A model generated the notes under the pieces. That model worked only from the letters and a program-made list of their open reading frames with translations, had not been told where the DNA came from and did no database searches. A DNA stretch of 38,001 nucleotides from a virus, in IMG/VR virus record IMGVR_UViG_3300046674_000429, positions 1 to 38,001 of that record. The stretch is one strand, 5' to 3'. Position numbers and translations under genes: made by a program. Shown here piece after piece: positions 1 to 7,084 of this stretch (position 1 is its first letter; every line of letters begins with the position of its first letter).

Positions 1-45
1 CGCGACCCGCCCCGCCATCCCACCCCGCCCGCCGCACGCCCCTGA
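1..45 (+). CDS. Possible 3' end of an upstream gene (partial)
   Basis: The first frame is open from the window edge to a TGA at 43-45, and the next gene follows 20 bases later with its own ribosome binding site. This fits the C-terminal 14 codons of a gene lying to the left. The stretch is Pro- and Arg-rich and too short to identify, and an open frame this short could occur by chance. Confidence 0.3.
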   Translation, partial: RDPPRHPTPPAARP

Positions 46-65
46 CACCCCCAGGAGAGCCCGCC

Positions 66-452
66 ATGCCAGCGCCCCAGCCCGACCGTCCGGCCGTAAC
101 CCTCCAAGCCGCAGCCACCCGACTTCGCGACCACATCGCCCGCGACCAGGTCGCCATCCTCAACCCCGCCGCCATGGAGTACCTCGCCCTGTGGCTGGAC
201 ACCACCGCCGCCGGAATCGACCTCGTCGACTACTGCGGCACCCACGGCGACGACCACCCGTGCCGGTGCATCGCCGAGCCGCTGGCCCTGGCGGAGGCGG
301 TACTCGCGCAGACCGTCACGCAGGCCCCCCGACCGTGCAGCGCTCCCCACCCCGACAACAGCTACTGCGGGCTGGACCGCGACCACGACCTCCCGCACGA
401 GGCCGCCGACGACACGTGGACGGGCTTCGACGGCCCCACCACCCCCGCCTGA
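66..452 (+). CDS. Hypothetical protein, 128 aa, Cys/His-rich
   Basis: An AGGAG ribosome binding site sits about 10 bases before the ATG. The 128-residue product has an N-terminal helical half (roughly 10-60, LQAAATRLRDHI) and a C-terminal half with scattered Cys and His (YCGTHGDDHPCRC near 56-68; CSAPHPDNSYCGLDRDH near 92-108), which suggests metal binding or disulfides. There is no membrane segment or signal peptide. It heads a train of small plus-strand genes of the kind seen in Streptomyces phages and integrative elements. I do not recognise a family. Confidence 0.75.
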   Translation: MPAPQPDRPAVTLQAAATRLRDHIARDQVAILNPAAMEYLALWLDTTAAGIDLVDYCGTHGDDHPCRCIAEPLALAEAVLAQTVTQAPRPCSAPHPDNSYCGLDRDHDLPHEAADDTWTGFDGPTTPA

Positions 453-481
453 ACCCCGCCCCGACCACCTGAGGACCCGCC

Positions 482-736
482 ATGACCCAGCCCACCCTGA
501 CCGCCGAGCAGTGGAACGAGCGCCACCCGGTCGGCACGCCCGTCATCGCCTACCCCGGCGTCCGCCCCGAGCACCCCGCCTACTCGGCGCTCAACAGCCG
601 CCGCCTGGAAACCGTCACCCGAAGCCGCGCCTGGAACCTCGGCCACGGAGAGCCGGTCGTCAAGGTCGAGGGCTACGCCGGCGGCATCTCCCTGGAGCAC
701 GTCGACATCGTCCGCGACACCGCCCTGGAGGGCTGA
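482..736 (+). CDS. Hypothetical protein, 84 aa
   Basis: The ATG follows a GAGGA ribosome binding site. The product begins TLTAEQWNERHPVGTPVIAYPGVRP and goes on to a basic stretch (SRRLETVTRSRAWNLGHGEP) and a short beta-rich tail (VVKVEGYAGGISLEHVDIV). This resembles a small all-beta domain in which 'PVIAYPG' and 'VVKVEGYAGGI' could be strands of an SH3-like barrel, but that is only an inference. It lies 30 bases after the preceding gene and 3 bases before the next, so all three are probably cotranscribed. Confidence 0.75.
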   Translation: MTQPTLTAEQWNERHPVGTPVIAYPGVRPEHPAYSALNSRRLETVTRSRAWNLGHGEPVVKVEGYAGGISLEHVDIVRDTALEG

Positions 737-739
737 CCG

Positions 740-1165
740 ATGGCCGACCAGCAGCCCGAGCCGATCACCAACCAGGAGATCCCCGTCATGGCCGACCGGG
801 TCGCCCGCGCCCTGGTTGCCGACATGCTCGCCGAATGCCGGATCTACCTCGGCGACCTGATCGACGAGGAGATCGGCGACGACCCCGACGGCGTGCGGCT
901 CGACCCGCACACCCACGGCCACGTCTACGGCCTCGTCTGGGACCAGCTCGGCCGGGCCGCCGCCGACTACCAGCACCGCGAGCAGGTGCTCGCCGAGGCC
1001 GCCGAGCTGGACGCCGCCCGCGCCGAGAACGACCGCCTCCGCCAGCAGCTGGCCCAGGTCGCCGCACTCCTGCCCGCCGACCCCGCCGACGACATCAACG
1101 CCCCCTGGACCCCGGCCCGCCAGATCCGTGCCGCCCTCGCCGCCCGCACCCAGCCCGCCACCTGA
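740..1165 (+). CDS. Hypothetical helical protein, 141 aa
   Basis: The start is 3 bases after the preceding stop, with the ribosome binding site (GGAGGG) inside the previous gene. The middle is acidic and helical. Residues about 75-115 (REQVLAEAAELDAARAENDR and onward) form a likely coiled coil. The last 30 residues (NAPWTPARQIRAALAARTQP) resemble a short tail common to Streptomyces phage hypotheticals. No catalytic motif is visible and the function is unknown. Confidence 0.72.
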   Translation: MADQQPEPITNQEIPVMADRVARALVADMLAECRIYLGDLIDEEIGDDPDGVRLDPHTHGHVYGLVWDQLGRAAADYQHREQVLAEAAELDAARAENDRLRQQLAQVAALLPADPADDINAPWTPARQIRAALAARTQPAT

Positions 1166-1180
1166 CCGGAGGACCACCCC

Positions 1181-2662
1181 ATGCTCACCGTCACCGACTT
1201 CTTTTGTGGAGCCGGCGGATCCAGCCAGGGAATGCACAACGTCCCCGGCCTCAAGGTCGCCACCGCCGCCAACCACTGGGACCTCGCAGTCCGTACCCAT
1301 CAGGAGAATTTCCCCGACGTCCGTCACGACTGCGCGGACATCTCCCAGATCGACTTCCGCCGCTACCCCCGCACCGACCTCCTGTGGTCGTCCCCCGAAT
1401 GCACCAACCACTCCGTGGCCAAGGGCGTCAAGCGAGCCTCCGACCTGCAGCCCGACCTGTTCGGCGACGTCCTGCCCGACGAGGCCGCCGTCCGCTCCCG
1501 CGCCACCATGTGGGACGTCCCCCGCTACCTCGAAGCGATGGTCCTGCGCGGCCGCCCCGTCCTCGGCGGCGTCGTCGAGAACGTCGTCGACGCCCGCAAC
1601 TGGGCCCTCTTCGACGCCTGGTGCATGGCCCTGCGCGCCCTCGGCTACGACATGCGGATCGTCTACCTGAACTCGATGTTCGCCCGGGCCCGCGTCACCC
1701 CCAATGCCCCGCAGTCCCGCGACCGCATGTACGTCGTCTACTGGCGCCAGGGCGACCGCGCACCGCAGTTCGAGAAGTGGCTCCGCCCCGACGCCACCTG
1801 CAAGGCACACGGCCGCATCCAGGCCGTCCAGTCCTGGAAGAACCCCGACCGGGAGTGGGGCCGCTACCGCGCCCAGTACGTCTACCGGTGCCCCGTCGCC
1901 GGCTGCTGGACCGTCGTCGAACCGTGGGCCCTGCCCGCCTCGTCCGCCATCGACTGGACCCAGGCCGGCCAGCGGATCGGCGACCGCGCGAAGCCCCTCG
2001 CCGACAAGACCCTCGCCCGCATCAAGGCCGGCCTCGCGAAGTACGCCCGGCCGCTCGCCGTCCCCGTCGAGGGCCGCGAAGGGAAGGCCGCGGCCCCGGC
2101 CGACGACCCGATGCGAACGATGACGACCCGCAACGAGACCGGCGTCGCATGGTTCGAGCCGTTCCTCGCCGAGCTCCGCGGCGGCGGCTCCGACCACCGG
2201 CCCGCCTCCGACCCGCTCGCCACCGTCTGCGCGTCCGGCAACCACCACGGCCTGGTCGCCCCGCCGATGCTCGTCCCCGCAGGCGGCACCTGGAACGACG
2301 AAGCCCGACCCGTCAGCGACCCGTTCCGGGCCCGCACCACCCGCGACACCGAAGGCCTGCTCGTCCCGTACTACGGCGCCGGCACCGCCCGGCCGGTCGA
2401 GCAGCCCGTGCCGACGCTCACCTCGCACGACCGGTTCGCCCTCGTCTCCGCTCAGGTCGACGTCGAGGAGTGCCTGTTCCGGATGCTGTCCCCGTCCGAG
2501 ATCGGCCGGGCCATGGCGTTCGCGCCGGACTACCGGGTGCTCGGCAACAAGCGGGAGCAGGTCCGGCAGTTCGGCAACGCCGTTACCCCGCCGGCCGCCG
2601 AGGTCCTGATGTCCGCCCTCGTCGAGGCCATCACGGGCGAGGACCTGCAGCCCGCTGCCTGA
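1181..2662 (+). CDS. DNA (cytosine-5-)-methyltransferase, orphan
   Basis: This 493-aa protein shows the ordered motifs of C5 DNA methyltransferases. Motif I, for SAM binding, is DFFCGAGGSSQG (residues 6-17). Motif IV carries the catalytic cysteine in SPECTNHS (Cys74), with PEC in place of the usual PPC. Motif VI is ENV (133-135), motif VIII is QSRDR (178-182) and motif X is FGNAVTPPAAEVL (464-476). Between VIII and IX lies a long variable region with one CPVAGC pair and probably the target-recognition domain. The enzyme transfers a methyl group from SAM to cytosine in DNA. No restriction endonuclease is adjacent, so it is probably an orphan protecting the element from host restriction. The ATG has a GGAGGA ribosome binding site. 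Confidence 0.93.
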   Translation: MLTVTDFFCGAGGSSQGMHNVPGLKVATAANHWDLAVRTHQENFPDVRHDCADISQIDFRRYPRTDLLWSSPECTNHSVAKGVKRASDLQPDLFGDVLPDEAAVRSRATMWDVPRYLEAMVLRGRPVLGGVVENVVDARNWALFDAWCMALRALGYDMRIVYLNSMFARARVTPNAPQSRDRMYVVYWRQGDRAPQFEKWLRPDATCKAHGRIQAVQSWKNPDREWGRYRAQYVYRCPVAGCWTVVEPWALPASSAIDWTQAGQRIGDRAKPLADKTLARIKAGLAKYARPLAVPVEGREGKAAAPADDPMRTMTTRNETGVAWFEPFLAELRGGGSDHRPASDPLATVCASGNHHGLVAPPMLVPAGGTWNDEARPVSDPFRARTTRDTEGLLVPYYGAGTARPVEQPVPTLTSHDRFALVSAQVDVEECLFRMLSPSEIGRAMAFAPDYRVLGNKREQVRQFGNAVTPPAAEVLMSALVEAITGEDLQPAA

Positions 2663-2671
2663 CCCGCCCCC

Positions 2672-2695
2672 GGCCGGGCGGACCACCGCCCGGCC
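2672..2695 (+). terminator. Hairpin after the methyltransferase gene
   Basis: A perfect 10-bp inverted repeat (GGCCGGGCGG, loop ACCA, CCGCCCGGCC) lies 9 bases after the stop codon. No T-tract follows. It may be a Streptomyces-type terminator or an mRNA 3'-end stabiliser. Confidence 0.55.
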
Positions 2696-2718
2696 ACCAA
2701 CCACCCCAGGAGACCTAC

Positions 2719-2916
2719 ATGGGCGGGACCGAGTACGCCGACTGCCCCACCTGCGACAAGCCCGTCGCCGTCTACAACCCGCGCCACGGCGACGGCTCAA
2801 TCCGCATGACCCGCTGGCACAAGCGCCCGAACGCCAACGGCAGTACCGACTGGTGCCGCGCCGAGGTGGACTACGGCGTCCGCACTATCCGTGACACCCG
2901 CCTGCCCACCTCCTGA
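2719..2916 (+). CDS. Small zinc-finger-like protein, 65 aa
   Basis: The ATG at 2719 follows CAGGAGA. The product starts MGGTEYADCPTCDKPVAVYN and later has HKRP and WCRAEV, so CPTC with the later His/Cys could form one zinc-ribbon site. It is small, basic in the middle and has no membrane segment. It sits between two hairpins directly downstream of the methyltransferase and may share its transcript. The family is unknown; a small nucleic-acid or protein adaptor is possible. Confidence 0.68.
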   Translation: MGGTEYADCPTCDKPVAVYNPRHGDGSIRMTRWHKRPNANGSTDWCRAEVDYGVRTIRDTRLPTS

Positions 2917-2926
2917 CCGTCCGTCT

Positions 2927-2951
2927 GCCGGCCGCCACCCCGGCGGCCGGC
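2927..2951 (+). terminator. Intergenic hairpin
   Basis: A perfect 10-bp inverted repeat (GCCGGCCGCC / GGCGGCCGGC, loop ACCCC) occupies the gap between two small genes. No T-run follows. It is of the same type as the hairpins at 2672-2695 and 3220-3241. Confidence 0.5.
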
Positions 2952-2971
2952 CAACCCCGAAGGGACGCCCG

Positions 2972-3208
2972 ATGGCCGACACCTGTACCCCGATCACCCT
3001 GACCGCTGGCCCCAGCGACTGCCTCGACGGTGAGTGCGACGAGCTGTTCACCGAGGACGGCGAACCGACCGGCGTCGACTGCTGCTCGCACGTCCACGAG
3101 GAGCAGGCCTGCGAGCAGCACTCCACGTTCACCTCCTCGGACTACTGCACCCACGCCGAGCCGTGGCCTTGCCTCGTTGCCGAGCCGACCGCCCTCGTCA
3201 CCGCCTGA
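2972..3208 (+). CDS. Small Cys-rich acidic protein, 78 aa
   Basis: The ATG at 2972 is preceded by GAAGGGA. The protein is acidic and has about nine cysteines (CLDGEC, DCCSH, QACEQH, DYCTHAEPWPC), several in CxC or CC pairs alternating with His, a pattern typical of a small metal-binding or disulfide-rich protein. There is no signal peptide or membrane helix, so a cytosolic zinc-binding role is more likely. It is followed by a hairpin. I do not recognise a family. Confidence 0.68.
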   Translation: MADTCTPITLTAGPSDCLDGECDELFTEDGEPTGVDCCSHVHEEQACEQHSTFTSSDYCTHAEPWPCLVAEPTALVTA

Positions 3209-3219
3209 TCCCGCCCGGT

Positions 3220-3241
3220 CCGGCCGTCACCGCGCGGCCGG
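3220..3241 (+). terminator. Intergenic hairpin
   Basis: CCGGCCG (3220-3226) and CGGCCGG (3235-3241) form a 7-bp stem with an 8-base loop, 11 bases after the preceding stop. It is weaker than its two neighbours but has the same GGCCGG core. Confidence 0.4.
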
Positions 3242-3382
3242 CCCGGCACCCAACGTTCGTTGCTGCTGGGCCTCGACGCCCCAACGAAACAGGCCGATCC
3301 GTTGGCCCCAGCAAACCTGAACACCGGCCGCCGTATTCAGGTCAACCCCGCCTCCGCCTGAACAACGACCCGAGGAGCCACC
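3242..3382 (+). promoter_or_regulatory. Intergenic region with inverted and direct CCTGAA repeats
   Basis: This 141-bp gap has no gene. It contains ACCTGAA (3315-3321) opposed to TTCAGGT (3336-3342) with a 14-base gap, and a third CCTGAAC copy at 3357-3363. It also has CCAACG / CGTTGG arms around 3280-3306. The spacing suits an operator, and the region probably holds the promoter of the following cluster, but no convincing -10/-35 pair is visible. Confidence 0.35.
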
Positions 3383-3727
3383 GTGCCCGACCAGACCCCC
3401 ACCGAGACGCTCACCGCCGCCGCCACGCTCCTGCGCAAGCAGGTCAAGGCCGCCACCGACGGACCCTGGATCGTGCACCAGGCAAACGGCTTCCTCCGAG
3501 TCGACAACGACCGGGACACGACCCGTGAGGCCTGGACCGTGAAGAGCGGCGCCGACCTCGCCGAGGAGAACCGGGACACCGCCGAGTACATCGCCCTGAT
3601 GCACCCGGACGTCGGCCTCGCCCTCGCCGACTGGCTCAACGACGCGGCTGAGGGTGACGACCACGGCGAGCACAACCCCTATGCCCTCGCCGTCGCCCGC
3701 CTCCTGCTCAGCGAGGCCGCCGGATGA
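3383..3727 (+). CDS. Hypothetical protein, 114 aa
   Basis: The GTG start follows GAGGAG. Features include an N-terminal helix (TETLTAAATLLRKQVKAATD), a beta segment (GPWIVHQANGFLRVDNDR) and a helical C-terminus (HPDVGLALADWLNDAAEG, ALAVARLLLSEAAG). The string 'ADLAEENRDTAEYIALMHPDVG' is a pattern I associate with small hypotheticals in Streptomyces phages and plasmids that often contain 'TAEYIALMHPGVG'; this is recollection, not a search. Its last 4 bases overlap the next gene (ATGA), so translation is probably coupled. The function is unknown. Confidence 0.78.
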   Translation: MPDQTPTETLTAAATLLRKQVKAATDGPWIVHQANGFLRVDNDRDTTREAWTVKSGADLAEENRDTAEYIALMHPDVGLALADWLNDAAEGDDHGEHNPYALAVARLLLSEAAG

Positions 3728-3936
3728 CCGGGCCCGCCGAGGCCGGCCTGCTGGCCGCCCTCATCACCGCCTCCGCCGCCGTCCTCGCCTGGTGCGCCCG
3801 CGGCATCCAAGGAGTCGAGCACGACGCGCTGGAGGCCGACATCCGGGCCCGCGCCGACCAGCTCACCGCGGCCGCCGAACAACTCACCCGCACCGCCGCC
3901 CGAGACAGCGGCCTCATCCCCGGAGACGACCAGTGA
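3724..3936 (+). CDS. Small single-span membrane protein with coiled coil, 70 aa
   Basis: This overlaps the preceding stop by 4 bases. Residues about 7-25 (AGLLAALITASAAVLAWCA) form one membrane helix. The C-terminal 40 residues (ALEADIRARADQLTAAAEQL and onward) are an amphipathic or coiled-coil helix. This is the topology of a small membrane-anchored partner protein, as in phage or conjugative-element regions. The stop overlaps the next GTG start by 4 bases. No specific function can be given. Confidence 0.7.
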   Translation: MTGPAEAGLLAALITASAAVLAWCARGIQGVEHDALEADIRARADQLTAAAEQLTRTAARDSGLIPGDDQ

Positions 3937-4241
3937 CTGCACGCCCTACCCCCGACCCCGTCGCCCGGCTCGTTCGCACGCTGGAGGACACCCACCTCAG
4001 CGTGCTGATCCGAGCTCTCCGACAGCTCGGCTGGCCGCTCCGGTTCGCTGTCGATGAGCTGCCCGCCGCCGCCTCGCCCACCGTCCAGGGCCGCTGCCCC
4101 GCCTGCTCCCGCACCACGCTGATCCTCGGCGCCGGCGGATACCTGACCTGCGCCCACCTCGACTGCCCCAACCCGACCGCCGCCAGCGACACGCTCGACC
4201 GGCAGCCGGTCACCGCCACCCCCGAGGAGCCGACCTCGTGA
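3933..4241 (+). CDS. Zinc-ribbon protein, 102 aa
   Basis: A GTG start overlaps the preceding stop. The N-terminal 45 residues look helical (PDPVARLVRTLEDTHLSVLI). A zinc ribbon follows, with CPACSR near residue 54 and CAHLDCPNP near 73: two CxxC/CxxxxC pairs about 18 residues apart separated by a beta hairpin (TTLILGAGGYLTC). Such ribbons bind DNA, RNA or protein. The last 4 bases overlap the LuxR-type gene that follows, which suggests the two act together. Confidence 0.72.
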   Translation: MTARPTPDPVARLVRTLEDTHLSVLIRALRQLGWPLRFAVDELPAAASPTVQGRCPACSRTTLILGAGGYLTCAHLDCPNPTAASDTLDRQPVTATPEEPTS

Positions 4242-4996
4242 CCCACTCCGCCCCCGCCAAGGCCGGCGACCCGCTCACCCCCACCGACCTCGACACCCTC
4301 CGCCTCGTCGCCAACGGCCGCACCGCCGAACAGATCGCCCACGAGCTGCACGTCAGCTACCACACCATCAGCACCCGCCTCAGCCAGATCTACCGCAAGC
4401 TCAACGTCACCGACCGCACCAGCGCCGTCGTCACCGCCCACCAGCTCGGCCTGCTCTCCCTCGCCTGCCCGCCTCGGACCCTCGACCTCACCGAACTCCG
4501 AGAGCAGCTGGCCACCGCGACCGCCCGCGCCGAGCAGGCCGAGGCCGCCCGGGACGGCGCGTACCGCGAGCGTGCCCAGCTCACCGCCTGGCTCGCCACC
4601 ATCCACCCCGCCGTCATCACCCCCGCCCCCGACGTCGACGACCCCGGCTGGCAGATCCTCTACCTCACCGCCGGCGGCCGACAGCTGTCCTGGCACATCG
4701 CGCCCCGCGACGCCGACCTGTTCACCCACGTCGAGCACGTCGGGCCGGACGACCCGCGCGCCCAGTGGGACGGACACACCACCGAGCAGAAGTACCAGGC
4801 CATCCGCAGCATGACGTTCGGTGACCTGTGCGGTCCCAGCGAGCTGACCGTTCACCGCGTCCGGGCCCTCAGTGCGGCCCTGCGCGGTTGGCCGACCAAG
4901 ACCTACCGGCCCGGCCTCATCGCCAACTTGATCGACGACGTCCTCGACGGACGGTACGACCCCAGCACCGAGCCCCTGGAGCGCACCGATGCCTGA
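4238..4996 (+). CDS. LuxR-type helix-turn-helix regulator, 252 aa
   Basis: Residues about 14-75 match the LuxR/GerE HTH: LTPTDLDTLRLVANGRTAEQ, then IAHELHVSYHTISTRLSQIY and RKLNVTDRTSAVVTAHQLGL. Here the HTH is N-terminal, whereas most LuxR regulators carry it at the C-terminus. A coiled coil (about 90-120) and a C-terminal domain of about 130 residues follow, including 'PGWQILYLTAGGRQLSWHI' and 'KTYRPGLIANLIDDVLDG'. No response-regulator receiver domain is present. It is probably a DNA-binding regulator of this element. It overlaps its neighbours on both sides (4 and 8 bases), placing it in one operon with the zinc-ribbon and coiled-coil genes. Confidence 0.8.
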   Translation: MTHSAPAKAGDPLTPTDLDTLRLVANGRTAEQIAHELHVSYHTISTRLSQIYRKLNVTDRTSAVVTAHQLGLLSLACPPRTLDLTELREQLATATARAEQAEAARDGAYRERAQLTAWLATIHPAVITPAPDVDDPGWQILYLTAGGRQLSWHIAPRDADLFTHVEHVGPDDPRAQWDGHTTEQKYQAIRSMTFGDLCGPSELTVHRVRALSAALRGWPTKTYRPGLIANLIDDVLDGRYDPSTEPLERTDA

Positions 4997-6065
4997 CCCG
5001 ACCACCGACCTCACGCCGCTGCTCGGCCAGCGCGTCATCGTCACCAGCCCCAACGGCGCCCGCTGGGCCGGCACCCTCACCGCGCTCGCCGACCAGCCGA
5101 CCGCCGTCATCGACCTGGCCGACGGCGGACGCGTCAGCCTCCCCCAGAGCCACACGTACACCGTCGTACCCCGGCCGGAGGACGAACTCCGCCAGCACCT
5201 GGCCGCCGCGACCACACGAGCCGAGCTCGCCGAGGAGATGTACCTGGCCGCCGCCCGCCGCGGCGATCGGCACCGGGCCGCCTGGCGCTCCGCCCGGCAG
5301 AGGGCCGCCCGCGAAACGAAGGCGGCGGACACCCTGCTCACCACCGCGAACGGGTACGTGGACGACCTCGCCGCCGCCGAGACCCGCGCCGAGCAGGCCG
5401 AGGCCGCGCTCGCCGACGAGCACGCCACCGCCGTCACCCGCGCCCACGAGACCGAGCAGGTACGACGCCAGCTCGCTGCCGTCGAAGCCCGCATCGCCGC
5501 CGTCCGGGCGATCCACCGCCGCGTCACCACCGCACACACCGACTCCTGCGAGCACTGCTCGGCGGGGGACTACCCGAACTACGACGTCCGCTGGCCGTGC
5601 CCGACAGCGGCCGCCCTCGACGGGCCAGACCGCAGCGAATGCGAGTGCCCCGAGTTCGGCGCCGAGCACGACCCGGGACTGTGCGCCCGCTCCCGGCACT
5701 ACGCCGGAGTGTGCGACGAGGACGGGCGATGCCCGCACCCGGACCATGCCTGGATGCCCCGCCAGAAGCAGACCGCGCCGGCGCCCGAGGCCGCCCTCGA
5801 AGCGCCCGCCGAAACCCCGGCCGAAACGCCGTCGCTGGCTGGCCTTGACGCGGACACCCTCACCCAGCTCATCCGCGACGCCCAGTACCGCCGCGCTGTC
5901 CTCGACCCCGACCGGTGCCCCGCCGACTGCGCCGAAGGCCACACCTACGAAGTTCCCTGCTCTGGTGCTACCCCGGGCAGCGACAACGGCCAGGACGCAG
6001 GCGACATCGGACCGGGCTACCCCAACGACCCTGACGGGCCCGCCGACACCCCGGCCGCGTCGTGA
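4989..6065 (+). CDS. Coiled-coil protein with SH3-like N-terminus and Cys-rich region, 358 aa
   Basis: The N-terminal 65 residues (LLGQRVIVTSPNGARWAGTL, then AVIDLADGGRVSLPQS) look like a small beta-barrel of the SH3/KOW type. Residues about 70-180 are a long Ala/Glu/Arg coiled coil. A Cys/His-rich segment follows (SCEHCSAGDY near 186, CECPEFGAEHDPGLCARSRH near 221, CDEDGRCPHPDH near 246), probably binding zinc. The C-terminus is an Ala/Pro-rich linker plus a second Cys cluster. It may be a structural or nucleic-acid-binding protein; the family is not recognised. It starts 8 bases inside the LuxR-type gene. Confidence 0.72.
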   Translation: MPDPTTDLTPLLGQRVIVTSPNGARWAGTLTALADQPTAVIDLADGGRVSLPQSHTYTVVPRPEDELRQHLAAATTRAELAEEMYLAAARRGDRHRAAWRSARQRAARETKAADTLLTTANGYVDDLAAAETRAEQAEAALADEHATAVTRAHETEQVRRQLAAVEARIAAVRAIHRRVTTAHTDSCEHCSAGDYPNYDVRWPCPTAAALDGPDRSECECPEFGAEHDPGLCARSRHYAGVCDEDGRCPHPDHAWMPRQKQTAPAPEAALEAPAETPAETPSLAGLDADTLTQLIRDAQYRRAVLDPDRCPADCAEGHTYEVPCSGATPGSDNGQDAGDIGPGYPNDPDGPADTPAAS

Positions 6066-6244
6066 GGGGCGAGGACGAGCGGTACACCGACGCCAACCTC
6101 CAGCTCTGGGCCGACACCGCGCCCGGCCAGGAACCGCCCGAGCTGACCGCCGCACAGCAACGCGCCCTGGCCGACCTCGTCCGCTTCGGTCGGCCCGTCG
6201 ACGACCTCCCCGACCTCGCCGCATACCCCGCCGCCGCCCGCTGA
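6062..6244 (+). CDS. Hypothetical protein, 60 aa
   Basis: A GTG start overlaps the preceding stop by 4 bases. The acidic 60-residue product (EDERYTDANLQLWADTAPGQ, then LTAAQQRALADLVRFGRPVD) is probably helical. No motif is recognised. Coupling to the upstream gene supports it being translated, but its small size leaves some doubt. Confidence 0.55.
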   Translation: MRGEDERYTDANLQLWADTAPGQEPPELTAAQQRALADLVRFGRPVDDLPDLAAYPAAAR

Positions 6245-6277
6245 CGCCCGTCACACCAACCCGAAGGAGCGCCCACC

Positions 6278-6985
6278 ATGGGCCTGTTCACTCGCACCCA
6301 GTCCACCACCCCGGCCACCACCGAGCCGGGACTCGTCAACCTCGTCAAGGCCGCCCGCGTCAGCCTGGAGAAGCACGGCCTCACCACCGAGCGCGCCGCC
6401 GTCTACCTCGTCCTCGACCACTCCGGCAGCATGCAGTCCTACTACGCCGACGGGTCCGTCCAGCGTCTCGCCGAGCAGGCCGTCGGGCTCAGCGTGAACC
6501 TCGACGACGACGGGGCCGTCCCGCTGATCTTCTTCGGCAACCGGGTCGACCAGGCCGACGACGTCCGCATCGGCACCCACCAGGGCGTCATCGACCGCAC
6601 CCACCGCGACATCCCCTGGGGCAGCACCGACTACGCCGCCGCGATCCGCCACGTCGTCGCCGAGCACCAGGCGTCCGAGGCTCAGCGCGGCCTCCCCGCG
6701 CTGGTGATCTTCCAGACCGACGGTGAGCCGGACAACCGAATCACCGCTGCCCAGGCCCTGCGCGACGCCAGCCGGCTGCCGATCTTCTTCGCCTTCGTCG
6801 GCTTCGGCCTCAGCGTCCAGTTCCTGCAGCAGCTCGACACGCTGCCCGGCCGCGCCATCGACAACGCCAGCTTCTTTCACGCCGCCCGCCCGAACCGCAT
6901 CTCCGACGCCGACCTGTACGACGGCATCACCGCCGAGTACGCCCAGTGGCTCACCGCCGCCCGGAACGCCGGCATCATCCGCTGA
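6278..6985 (+). CDS. von Willebrand factor A domain protein (TerF/TerY-like), 235 aa
   Basis: A clear VWA domain fills residues about 40-230. The MIDAS metal-site motif is DHSGSM (DxSxS), followed by the conserved Thr/Ser-rich 'WGSTDYAAAI' loop and the TDGEPDN segment. The set resembles the C-terminal VWA domain of tellurium-resistance-type TerF/TerY proteins. Family knowledge: these VWA proteins are cytosolic, bind Mg2+ and act as assembly platforms, often in stress or phage-defence contexts. No TerD, kinase or phosphatase partner is adjacent here. The ATG has a GAAGGAG ribosome binding site, and a strong hairpin follows the stop. The role in this element is unknown. Confidence 0.88.
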   Translation: MGLFTRTQSTTPATTEPGLVNLVKAARVSLEKHGLTTERAAVYLVLDHSGSMQSYYADGSVQRLAEQAVGLSVNLDDDGAVPLIFFGNRVDQADDVRIGTHQGVIDRTHRDIPWGSTDYAAAIRHVVAEHQASEAQRGLPALVIFQTDGEPDNRITAAQALRDASRLPIFFAFVGFGLSVQFLQQLDTLPGRAIDNASFFHAARPNRISDADLYDGITAEYAQWLTAARNAGIIR

Positions 6986-7001
6986 CCCCGGACATAGCAG
7001 C

Positions 7002-7038
7002 GGGGCGTCCCCTCAGCCCGCCAGCCCAGGGACGCCCC
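7002..7038 (+). terminator. Strong hairpin terminator after the VWA gene
   Basis: GGGGCGTCCC (7002-7011) and GGGACGCCCC (7029-7038) form a perfect 10-bp stem with a 17-base loop, 17 bases after the stop. There is no clear T-tract, as is usual for actinobacterial terminators. Confidence 0.65.
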
Positions 7039-7084
7039 ACACGGTGCTCTCACCCTACGCCCCAGCACCCGCAGGAGACGCGCC

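Noticed and set aside
362-2800. Very long minus-strand open frame opposite the methyltransferase and small genes
   Set aside because: It is a shadow caused by high GC; its translation is Arg/Gly-rich with no motifs, while the plus strand carries clear methyltransferase motifs and ribosome binding sites.
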